20,546 bases of DNA, taken from contig JBFXDW010000029.1 of the NCBI GenBank assembly GCA_050180745.1, positions 1 to 20,546 on the forward strand, read 5' to 3'. Both the position numbers and the translations under genes were made by a program. The stretch's first letter is position 1, and every line of letters starts with the position of its first letter. Below are positions 14,825-20,546 of the stretch, in pieces. Below the pieces are notes generated by a model. It worked only from the letters and a program-made list of their open reading frames with translations, made no database searches and had not been told where the DNA came from. The DNA is from JBFXDW01 sp050180745 (GTDB taxonomy: Bacteria; Pseudomonadota; Alphaproteobacteria; UBA9219).

Positions 14825-16189
14825 ATGCAAGCAGAGCATGCAGCCATGGCTATGCCAGCCTTTTTAGGAGGCCTAAGCCCCGTGGTCGTCTCGTCGAGTA
14901 TCATCGGCCTAGCCTATGTTTTCATTATCAGTGAGAAAATCAACCGTGCCGTTGTCGCCCTCTTAGGTGCAGCGCTTATGATTTTCTTAGGAGTCCTAAA
15001 CCAAAAGCTCGCCATCCAAGGCGTTGACTTCAATACGATTGCTTTGTTGATCGGCATGATGGTTATCGTCGGAATCACCAAAGAAACAGGCGTTTTCCAA
15101 TATGTCGCCATTATGTCAGCCAAAGCCGTTAAGGCTAATCCACGCGCTTTGTTAGCGGTACTGAGCCTTGTTACAGCAATTTTCTCGGCATTTCTTGATA
15201 ACGTCACGACGGTGATGTTAATCGTGCCGATTACATTGCTTTTGACCGAGCAATTAAAACTGAACCCCTTCCCATTCTTGATTGCACAAATCTTCTTCTC
15301 AAACGCAGGTGGTGCAGCAACATTGATCGGCGATCCACCGAACATTCTGATCGGCTCCGCCTTGGGATTCAGCTTTATGGACTTCGTCTATAATGTCGGC
15401 GAGGCTTGCGTTGTAACCCTGATCTTCCTCCTGATCTTCTTCGACTTTGTTTGGGGTCGCAAGATGACAACGTCAGATCATGCGAAAGCTCATTTGTTGA
15501 GCTATAACGCTAAGGAAGCCATTAAAAACAAAAAGTTGTTGGTAAAGTCTTTGGTCACCCTAGCGCTTGTTATCGGCGGCTTTATCTTTGGACATGACCA
15601 AGGGTTGGAACCAGGATCAATCGCCCTATCAGGTGCAGCTTTCCTGATCCTGCTGGATGTTATTGGTAAAGATGCTGAAGACCAAACTCATGCCGTACAC
15701 AAAGCTTTCAGCAATGTAGAATGGGAGACAATCTTCTTCTTCATCGGCCTGTTCATTCTGGTCTATGGTGTTGAACATGCTGGCGTGTTGAAACTGTTGG
15801 GCGAAGAGCTTCTGAGCCTAACTGGCGGCAACATGATCAAAACAGGCTATGTCGTCTTGTGGTCATCGGCAATCTTGTCCGCAATTGTCGATAACATTCC
15901 GTTCGTCGCGACCATGATCCCCCTGCTGCAATCAACAGCAGATCAACTGGGCGGTCCAGAAGCAATTAAGCCACTTTGGTGGGCATTGTCTTTGGGAGCT
16001 TGCCTTGGTGGAAATGGCTCATTGATCGGTGCCAGCGCCAATGTAATGGTTGCTAGCTTTGCTGGTCGCGCAGGTCACCGCATATCATTCATGCGTTTCT
16101 TTGTGATCGGCTTCCCGCTGATGCTAGCAACCATGGTGATTTGCCATATCTTCGTTGGCCTTAAATTCTTCGGTGGTCAGTTCTTTTAA
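14825..16189 (+). CDS. nhaD: NhaD/ArsB-type ion transporter, probable Na+/H+ antiporter
   Basis: The 454-residue protein is an inner-membrane transporter of the ion-transporter superfamily with about 11-12 hydrophobic segments. The two inverted halves show the paired signature motifs: LDNVTTVMLIVP (124-135) with SNAGGAATLIGDPPN (159-173), and VDNIPFVATMIP (355-366) with GGNGSLIGASANV (395-407). NhaD proteins export sodium or lithium in exchange for protons; ArsB and P-protein relatives share these motifs, so the substrate is not certain. No arsenic genes are nearby, which favours NhaD. AGGAG precedes the ATG. The upstream CBS gene is a likely regulator. A strong terminator follows. Confidence 0.88.
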   Translation: MQAEHAAMAMPAFLGGLSPVVVSSSIIGLAYVFIISEKINRAVVALLGAALMIFLGVLNQKLAIQGVDFNTIALLIGMMVIVGITKETGVFQYVAIMSAKAVKANPRALLAVLSLVTAIFSAFLDNVTTVMLIVPITLLLTEQLKLNPFPFLIAQIFFSNAGGAATLIGDPPNILIGSALGFSFMDFVYNVGEACVVTLIFLLIFFDFVWGRKMTTSDHAKAHLLSYNAKEAIKNKKLLVKSLVTLALVIGGFIFGHDQGLEPGSIALSGAAFLILLDVIGKDAEDQTHAVHKAFSNVEWETIFFFIGLFILVYGVEHAGVLKLLGEELLSLTGGNMIKTGYVVLWSSAILSAIVDNIPFVATMIPLLQSTADQLGGPEAIKPLWWALSLGACLGGNGSLIGASANVMVASFAGRAGHRISFMRFFVIGFPLMLATMVICHIFVGLKFFGGQFF

Positions 16190-16213
16190 AAACGGCAAGA
16201 ATAACCCATAAAG

Positions 16214-16250
16214 AAGCCGCCTTCTGCTCTCGCAAAAGGCGGCTTTTTTT
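16214..16250 (+). terminator. Rho-independent terminator of the CBS-nhaD operon
   Basis: AAGCCGCCTT (16214-16223) pairs perfectly with AAGGCGGCTT (16236-16245) around a 12-base loop, followed by further T residues. It abuts the stop codon of the convergent RHS remnant. Confidence 0.9.
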
Positions 16251-16677
16251 ATAGTCGATTCAATTGGTTTTGAAGCGGCTCTAACCGCTCCAAAATAAAT
16301 CGATTTTTCATACCGCCGACGTAGGCGTAGGGGTTCATGCCTCCGGCTAGGCCGATCGGGTCGGGGCGGGTATATCTCCCCGTCGCGGGGTCGTAATACC
16401 GGTTCAGGTTATAGAAGAACCCTGTCTCCGCATCGTAAGTCTGACCCGGAAAGCGAGTGTTGTACACAAAATCATGGCTCGAGCCACTCGGCCGCTGGTC
16501 AGGCGCGCCTCGCCCAAACGCATCATGCCGCCAACGCCACACAGGCTTGTTCGTGCCGTCCACTATGTACCGCGGCTCTCCCTGAAGACCACAGGCCACA
16601 TAGTACAGCTCTCCATCCTTCAGAACCCCTATCGGCATATACCCGTCTCGGCTTCCATAATCCGCCACATTCGGCAT
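16249..16677 (-). CDS. RHS core fragment without toxin tip, probably a remnant
   Basis: The 142-residue frame is the C-terminal end of an RHS core: RWRHDAFGRGAPDQRPSG, then the hallmark YDAETGFFYNLNRYYDP and GRYTRPDPIGLAGGMNPYAY. After YVGG the expected DPVTNVDPSGL junction is lost and an unrelated 20-residue tail runs into the nhaD terminator, so no toxin is encoded. The coding sequence is nearly identical to that of 18602-19414 over the core. The frame is open upstream only to a TAA at 16717, which is also the stop of the preceding membrane gene. An ATG with GGAG nine bases upstream could allow translation. It is most likely a decayed relic at the end of the cassette array. Confidence 0.75.
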   Translation of the reverse strand: MPNVADYGSRDGYMPIGVLKDGELYYVACGLQGEPRYIVDGTNKPVWRWRHDAFGRGAPDQRPSGSSHDFVYNTRFPGQTYDAETGFFYNLNRYYDPATGRYTRPDPIGLAGGMNPYAYVGGMKNRFILERLEPLQNQLNRL

Positions 16678-16721
16678 GTAAATCGTCTCCGTAGAGCTCT
16701 CTATCGCAGCACCCGATTATA
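16313..16721. repeat. RHS-core direct repeat, copy A
   Basis: This 409-base stretch matches 19050-19458 at a constant offset of 2737 bases with no indels and only scattered substitutions, for example around 16372-16390 and 16455-16463. It ends at TATAATCG (minus strand) beside the upstream gene's stop. The GC-rich core contrasts with the AT-rich cassettes around it. Confidence 0.85.
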
Positions 16722-17010
16722 CAGGAAACCCATTCTGCCAGAAGAACATAAGAGCCAAAACCATAAAGGCATACCGTAAGACAATCATTAAGCATCCTAA
16801 AACCAGCAACGTATATCGTGAGAAGAATCCATAATAACGGATAATTCTTGCTGCACATAATACACTTAATAAGGATAAAGAAAGGTATATGGCAAGTGCA
16901 TATGACCCAAGATATATAGAAAATACGAGCTCAGTAAGAGCTGACATACCCACAAAAGGAGTCCAAAGAAAAAGAAGCTTTTTAATTTTCTTTTGGTTCA
17001 TCTGATTCAT
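16717..17010 (-). CDS. Small membrane protein, putative immunity to the PLA2-like tip
   Basis: The 97-residue product is almost entirely hydrophobic, with a basic N-terminus (MNQMNQKKIKK) and about three membrane helices. I do not recognise a family. It starts nine bases after the stop of the phospholipase A2-like tip and has GGGG six bases before its ATG, the normal place for an immunity gene in a toxin cassette. A membrane location suits protection from a lipid-cleaving toxin. Its stop codon directly borders the next RHS core remnant, which continues in the same frame. The function is inferred from context. Confidence 0.65.
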   Translation of the reverse strand: MNQMNQKKIKKLLFLWTPFVGMSALTELVFSIYLGSYALAIYLSLSLLSVLCAARIIRYYGFFSRYTLLVLGCLMIVLRYAFMVLALMFFWQNGFPV

Positions 17011-17019
17011 CTCTTTCCC

Positions 17020-17400
17020 CTACCCTCCAAATAAAAGTTTTGCAGCACCCTTATAAAGGAAAGCAGGTATCTCCGTCCCCGTAACAGGAGGAACAGGCCA
17101 CTCACGAGGATCACTGCTTAACCCTTCCAAACCCTTCACAAGAGTTTGGTCACAAGACTTCATACCGATAGAGCGAACTTCCTCTATAGAAATCTTACTG
17201 GTATATAGATAACAATCGTCATGTGCTTGACACAAATTATCTAAGCTATCAACTGGCTTCTCCGTTCCTGTTTGATGTGGCAAAGGAGTATATTGTCTTC
17301 CACTCCACTTCCCACCACACCAATTGCCGTATGTAGGACCAGTTGTTAAACTAAACGGATTTCTTCCTCCAGTTCGATTAAAGAAATCAATCTCAACCAA
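17020..17400 (-). CDS. Orphan RHS tip with phospholipase A2-like domain
   Basis: The 126 residues form a displaced toxin tip. A glycine-rich calcium-loop-like segment YGNWCGGKWSGRQ (24-36) is followed by the phospholipase A2 signature DSLDNLCQAHDDCY (51-64), with candidate catalytic His60 and metal-binding Asp61, and by CDQTL (83-87). Phospholipases A2 hydrolyse the sn-2 ester of phospholipids. The frame has no good start: the first possible codon is a TTG within GGG TTG GTT, and upstream it continues into a short RHS scrap reading SYAYVGGNPVTNVDPSGL (17402-17455) before the stop of the previous gene. It is therefore likely silent unless recombined behind an intact core. A putative membrane immunity gene follows. 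Confidence 0.7.
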   Translation of the reverse strand: MVEIDFFNRTGGRNPFSLTTGPTYGNWCGGKWSGRQYTPLPHQTGTEKPVDSLDNLCQAHDDCYLYTSKISIEEVRSIGMKSCDQTLVKGLEGLSSDPREWPVPPVTGTEIPAFLYKGAAKLLFGG

Positions 17401-17455
17401 CCCACTCGGATCGACGTTGGTGACGGGATTCCCGCCGACATAGGCGTAGGAGATT
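17401..17455 (-). pseudogene. Short RHS core scrap preceding the orphan tip
   Basis: In frame with the downstream tip this encodes SYAYVGGNPVTNVDPSGL, the last residues of an RHS core. The rest of the core is missing, and the sequence joins directly to DNA after the stop of the preceding gene. It shares the 16-base boundary ACTCGGATCGACGTTG (17404-17419) with 19022-19037 and 20531-20546. Confidence 0.75.
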
Positions 17456-17475
17456 GGAAAGAGATTAGTCGAATT

Positions 17476-17913
17476 TTAGTTTAGAATTTTATACACTTTT
17501 GGATTGAGCCCAATGTTTGTGTCATTACACTCCCCCTTAACACTAATCCTTGTTTCAACACCCTTTAAAGACGTACTATCCACTTCTTCAACAACGTAGT
17601 CCACCATATGAAAGACAGGATATGATGCTAAGACCGTTTTAACACGAAAAAGTGTATTGGGCGCTAGTCTTTGGCGACTAAAAACTTCAGGTCCAGAAAA
17701 ACCAACACCAGATACTAATGTCACATATTTAAGAGATTTGTTCTTCTTCACGTCGGAAATCCCAATCGCCCATACTTCCTCTTTGGTCTTAAACTCTTTT
17801 CCAATTAAAGATATACAAAGATGATCAGGCTTAACTGGCATCATATCAGCCTGATAAGAAAATAAAAAATACAGGACGATATAAGCACCAAATAATATAA
17901 TCAGAATTTTCAT
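17476..17913 (-). CDS. Hypothetical membrane-anchored or secreted protein, possible immunity protein
   Basis: This 145-residue protein starts with an uncleaved or cleavable hydrophobic segment (MKILIILFGAYIVLYFLFSY, 1-20) and continues as a mixed, mostly beta-rich soluble domain. I do not recognise a family. It is the third small gene behind the first PLA2-like cassette and ends 20 bases before the RHS scrap of the next. An immunity role in the periplasm, perhaps for a toxin now lost, is plausible but only positional. Confidence 0.6.
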   Translation of the reverse strand: MKILIILFGAYIVLYFLFSYQADMMPVKPDHLCISLIGKEFKTKEEVWAIGISDVKKNKSLKYVTLVSGVGFSGPEVFSRQRLAPNTLFRVKTVLASYPVFHMVDYVVEEVDSTSLKGVETRISVKGECNDTNIGLNPKVYKILN

Positions 17914-17970
17914 ATTGCTAATTCCTGTTCAATTCCATCAACATCTTTTGATGCGAGAGAAACGATGGCT

Positions 17971-18189
17971 TTATTGAAAAGACCAACCCGTCACAAAACG
18001 AATTAAAACCACTATAAAAAACCCACCTCCAAACACCCAAAAGATAGGAAAATTTGGATTTTTTCCTTCTAAAGCCCGCTCTCCAAACCCTATCAAGATC
18101 AAAAATACACTAAAAATAAACCCGCTAAAAACAGGATAATCTGTAACAAAAGTATCAAATGCTACGCGCAAATCTAAGGTTTCTAGCAT
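17971..18189 (-). CDS. Small membrane protein of the RHS cassette array
   Basis: The 72-residue product has two hydrophobic segments, YPVFSGFIFSVFLILIGFG and FPIFWVFGGGFFIVVLIRFV. The ATG at 18189 is preceded by GGAGGAGG at good spacing, much better than the longer frame starting at 18225, which would overlap this site. No family is recognised. It lies behind the putative immunity gene of the PLA2-like cassette, 62 bases downstream, and could be a second membrane immunity factor or one left from another toxin. Confidence 0.55.
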   Translation of the reverse strand: MLETLDLRVAFDTFVTDYPVFSGFIFSVFLILIGFGERALEGKNPNFPIFWVFGGGFFIVVLIRFVTGWSFQ

Positions 18190-18251
18190 AACATCCTCCT
18201 CCAAACAAAAAAAATCCAGACCCATGTTACAATCCCATGGCTCTAACTTCT

Positions 18252-18605
18252 TTATTTCTTTCTAAATTTATTAAAAGTCCCACTAATAAAAACAGGGATC
18301 AAGAAATACCACAAAGGACCAATTATACCATGGATAATAGATGGAAAAATAAAACCGTGAAAACTACTAATAGGATATTTTAAAAACTCAAATTCCCATG
18401 AAGGAAATAGATATCCCGAAAATAAAACCAATAATGAGAATGGAAAATCTATAGGCAAAAAGAGAATCCACACAAGTTGCCACTGCGCATCAGGCTCCCC
18501 CCTTCCTAAAGTCAGTATAACACACCAAGAAATCGCTAAATGGACAGCAGCCATTACCCAGCCGATTTTATAGCTACCATGACTCGCTTCTTTAAAAATA
18601 TTCAT
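18252..18605 (-). CDS. Putative membrane immunity protein of the RHS-PLA2 cassette
   Basis: The 117-residue protein has three to four hydrophobic helices, including VMAAVHLAISWCVILTL, LVWILFLPIDFPFSLLVLF and IIGPLWYFLIPVFIS, and a basic C-terminus (FNKFRKK). Its ATG overlaps the stop of the toxin frame as ATGA, tight coupling that strongly suggests a toxin-immunity pair. An integral membrane protein would suit immunity to a phospholipase. I know no family match. Confidence 0.65.
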   Translation of the reverse strand: MNIFKEASHGSYKIGWVMAAVHLAISWCVILTLGRGEPDAQWQLVWILFLPIDFPFSLLVLFSGYLFPSWEFEFLKYPISSFHGFIFPSIIHGIIGPLWYFLIPVFISGTFNKFRKK

Positions 18606-19414
18606 CGTTCGTTCTTATGCGTGCTTTTTTGAAAGTACAGTTTGGCCAACCATGCCTGAAGATTATAGCTCGCATTCCCTTTCAGATTATCCAAACATAA
18701 AGCGAGATTTCTATCACACTTTGTAAAACTCGCACTACGTGCGTCTAAATCACACACATTATTCTCCCGAGTATCCCCAAAACACATATCATGCTGTCTG
18801 TAACACTCGTCTTGGAGGTCAATAGGAGTAAGAGCAGCTGTACGATCAATTGTGTTCCAAGTCCCCCATTGCCCACCTGTCCAATATGGACCACCCCAGT
18901 TTCCATACCATTGGAAAGGCAAATCCGATACCTTCATTTGACTTGCCTGATTATTATACCCTTGCTGCAATGACAAAGCCTTAGCCTCAGTAAATGTTAT
19001 ATTCAAAAGAGGTATCAACCCACTCGGATCGACGTTGGTGACTGGATCACCCCCGACGTAGGCGTAAGGGTTCATGCCTCCGGCTAGGCCGATCGGGTCG
19101 GGGCGGGTATAACGCCCTGTGCTCGGATCGTAATACCGGTTCAGGTTATAGAAGAACCCTGTCTCCGCATCATAAGTCTGCCCGGGGAAGCGGTGGTTGT
19201 ACACAAAATCATGGCTCGAGCCACTCGGCCGCTGGTCAGGCGCTCCGCGCCCAAACGCATCATGCCGCCAACGCCACACAGGCTTGTTCGTGCTGTCCAC
19301 TATGTACCGCGGCTCTCCCTGAAGACCACAGGCCACATAGTACAGCTCTCCATCCTTCAGAACCCCTATCGGCATATACCCGTCTCGGCTTCCATAATCC
19401 GCCACATTCGGCAT
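18602..19414 (-). CDS. Orphan RHS core fragment fused to a phospholipase A2-like tip
   Basis: The 270-residue frame begins in the last part of an RHS core (1-121), with YDAETGFFYNLNRYYDP and GRYTRPDPIGLAGGMNPYAY, and passes the junction DPVTNVDPSGL (123-133) into a tip. The tip has YGNWGGPYWTGGQ (170-182) resembling a calcium loop, then DLQDECYRQHDMC (199-211) with candidate His208 and Asp209, and CDRNLALC (233-240). The loop has Gly where the second PLA2 tip has Cys. An ATG with GGAG nine bases upstream is available. Most of the core needed for a delivery shell is missing, so this is probably a displaced cassette that could be restored by recombination, or a short translated orphan. A coupled membrane gene follows. 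Confidence 0.75.
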   Translation of the reverse strand: MPNVADYGSRDGYMPIGVLKDGELYYVACGLQGEPRYIVDSTNKPVWRWRHDAFGRGAPDQRPSGSSHDFVYNHRFPGQTYDAETGFFYNLNRYYDPSTGRYTRPDPIGLAGGMNPYAYVGGDPVTNVDPSGLIPLLNITFTEAKALSLQQGYNNQASQMKVSDLPFQWYGNWGGPYWTGGQWGTWNTIDRTAALTPIDLQDECYRQHDMCFGDTRENNVCDLDARSASFTKCDRNLALCLDNLKGNASYNLQAWLAKLYFQKSTHKNER

Positions 19415-19458
19415 GTAAATCGTCTCCGTAGAGCTCTCTATCGTCGCGCTCGATTATA
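19050..19458. repeat. RHS-core direct repeat, copy B
   Basis: Second copy of the 409-base repeat at 16313-16721, offset 2737 bases. Exchange between the copies would delete or duplicate the two PLA2-like tips and four small genes between them. Confidence 0.85.
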
Positions 19459-19459
19459 C

Positions 19460-20122
19460 TTACACCATTCTCAGTATTTCCGGATTTCTATCAAAGACGT
19501 CTAACTTTCCTCTTGCTTCAGGTTCCTTATTAAACCTTTTTTCGATCCAAACTCCACAGGGAAGGAAAGGAGCATGTTCCGGAATTTCGTTTGTAGCTTG
19601 AATCGCCAAAGAAAGGGCTTTTTCTTGACTATCAATTAAATCGTAACAGTTTGTTTTTACACTACAAGCATCCATTTTTCTTCTAAAAGATTCTTTATCC
19701 CACTCAAAGCCATAAAGATAACTGTACGCTAAACAGGAATCCACAACATCAAAACCATAAAACTTGTATTCTTCTTTCAAAACAGATTCATCAAGAAGTT
19801 TGTGTACATTTTTTGAACTTATTTTTTCATAATCTGTTATATAAGCTCTGGGAACATCAAGGGCCACAAGACAACAACTTTCCTTCAATAAATTTTGAGG
19901 GGGTGTTTGATACAAATTTATCCCATCTAAATCTCCCTCAAGAATACCCAGATTGGGCCAAAAACTGAGTTGTACAGAGAGCATTACCATCCTACCCTCA
20001 TATATATCTCCGTGTTTAAGAAGATATTCCTGTCTTTCAATCGTAAAGGGCGGCTCAATTCGGACATCATATCCATAAAGACAACGATCATAATCCGCTT
20101 TTAAAGTTTTGGGTGTCCACAT
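19460..20122 (-). CDS. Putative soluble immunity protein of the main RHS tip
   Basis: The 220-residue protein has no signal or membrane segment. I do not recognise a family. It starts 18 bases after the stop of the main RHS tip, with AAGGGA upstream, the expected place for the cognate immunity gene. A cytoplasmic immunity protein contrasts with the membrane proteins behind the PLA2-like tips and suggests a toxin acting in the cytoplasm. It ends just before the displaced core remnant, in the same frame across two stop codons. Confidence 0.65.
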   Translation of the reverse strand: MWTPKTLKADYDRCLYGYDVRIEPPFTIERQEYLLKHGDIYEGRMVMLSVQLSFWPNLGILEGDLDGINLYQTPPQNLLKESCCLVALDVPRAYITDYEKISSKNVHKLLDESVLKEEYKFYGFDVVDSCLAYSYLYGFEWDKESFRRKMDACSVKTNCYDLIDSQEKALSLAIQATNEIPEHAPFLPCGVWIEKRFNKEPEARGKLDVFDRNPEILRMV

Positions 20123-20140
20123 ATATTTTTCTTTCCCTTA

Positions 20141-20546
20141 CTACGGTTTGAAATTTGAAAAGGACTGGCAATTCGGTATCCCTGTTGGAGGAACATCCGT
20201 TACACCTCCTGATTTGTCAGGAATAATTTTCCACTTGCACGTGTTGTCCCTTCTAACGCGCTGCATTTGATAGAGATGATAATGATCGTTGTAAGGCCAA
20301 TGAGGATGCCAGTCATGAACATCTCCAGTACACGTGGTTCCTTCTGGCGGATCACAAAGGTTTGTTTTATCCGTTTTCGTAAGATAGTCAGAGAATTTAG
20401 AAAACTGATAACTTGTGCTCTGATAATCAATCTTACTTCTCTGCATAACATCCCATAAAACACCACCAGTTGTAGCCATCGTAACAAGAGCTGTAGCTAT
20501 AAGTGCATCGTCAGCTATGGCTATCTCTACACTCGGATCGACGTTG
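20141..20546 (-). CDS. C-terminal end of an RHS toxin, partial (continues beyond the window)
   Basis: The frame is open to the right edge, where NVDPS marks the end of an RHS core, so the main rhs gene lies outside. The visible 134 residues start with a hydrophobic stretch (IAIADDALIATALVTMATTG) that may help membrane passage. A small tip rich in His, Asp, Trp and Cys follows: CDPPEGTTCTGDVHDWHPHW, then NDHYHLYQMQR and a Lys/Cys/Trp segment. The clustered histidines and acidic residues suggest a metal-dependent nuclease-like toxin, but I cannot assign a family. A soluble putative immunity gene follows. The internal ATG at 20479 is not the true start. Confidence 0.75.
   Translation of the reverse strand, partial: NVDPSVEIAIADDALIATALVTMATTGGVLWDVMQRSKIDYQSTSYQFSKFSDYLTKTDKTNLCDPPEGTTCTGDVHDWHPHWPYNDHYHLYQMQRVRRDNTCKWKIIPDKSGGVTDVPPTGIPNCQSFSNFKP
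20531..20546. repeat. RHS core/tip boundary repeat
   Basis: ACTCGGATCGACGTTG occurs identically here, at 19022-19037 and at 17404-17419. It encodes NVDPS on the minus strand and marks where variable tips join the conserved core. Confidence 0.8.

Noticed and set aside
16714..16721. TATAAT in front of the RHS remnants as a promoter
   Set aside because: The hexamer is part of a shared junction (TATAATCG) and overlaps a stop codon; no -35 element is found at either copy.

Overview
The window looks like a chromosomal segment of an alphaproteobacterium with moderate GC (mid-40s percent by eye). The evidence is a LolA-type gene directly followed by an exonuclease III gene, the murA/infA neighbourhood, a citramalate synthase of the LeuA superfamily, and several genes that may be read from leaderless mRNAs. 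I cannot name the genus. No rRNA, tRNA, CRISPR array or intact transposase was seen.

Left block (1-5657, all minus strand): infA, a hipBA toxin-antitoxin pair lying between murA and infA, murA, an XRE-family regulator, a small hypothetical gene preceded by three operator-like sites, and rodA. Cell-wall genes (murA, rodA) are mixed with stress or regulatory modules.

Middle block (5658-11584, minus strand): citramalate synthase (cimA) for threonine-independent isoleucine synthesis, preceded by a leader that encodes a 37-residue peptide with two runs of three Ile codons and two RNA hairpins. This looks like an undescribed isoleucine attenuator. A 320-bp imperfect palindromic element with heptamer repeats follows, then a hybrid histidine kinase translationally coupled to a FIST sensory protein.

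A repeat-rich divergent gap (11585-12067) carries a near-perfect 44-bp palindrome and copies of a dispersed repeat. It leads to plus-strand lolA and xth, a minus-strand membrane-anchored rhodanese, and a plus-strand pair made of a CBS-domain protein and an NhaD/ArsB-type antiporter that ends in a clear terminator.

Right block (16249-20546, minus strand) is an RHS polymorphic-toxin cassette array. The 3' end of a main rhs gene enters from the right edge with its own tip and a soluble putative immunity protein. Behind it lie three displaced RHS-core remnants. Two carry divergent phospholipase A2-like tips, each followed by small hydrophobic membrane proteins that are plausible immunity partners. 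The last is a core fragment without a toxin. Two remnants share a 409-bp direct repeat with constant offset, so the block looks like a history of tip replacement by recombination.
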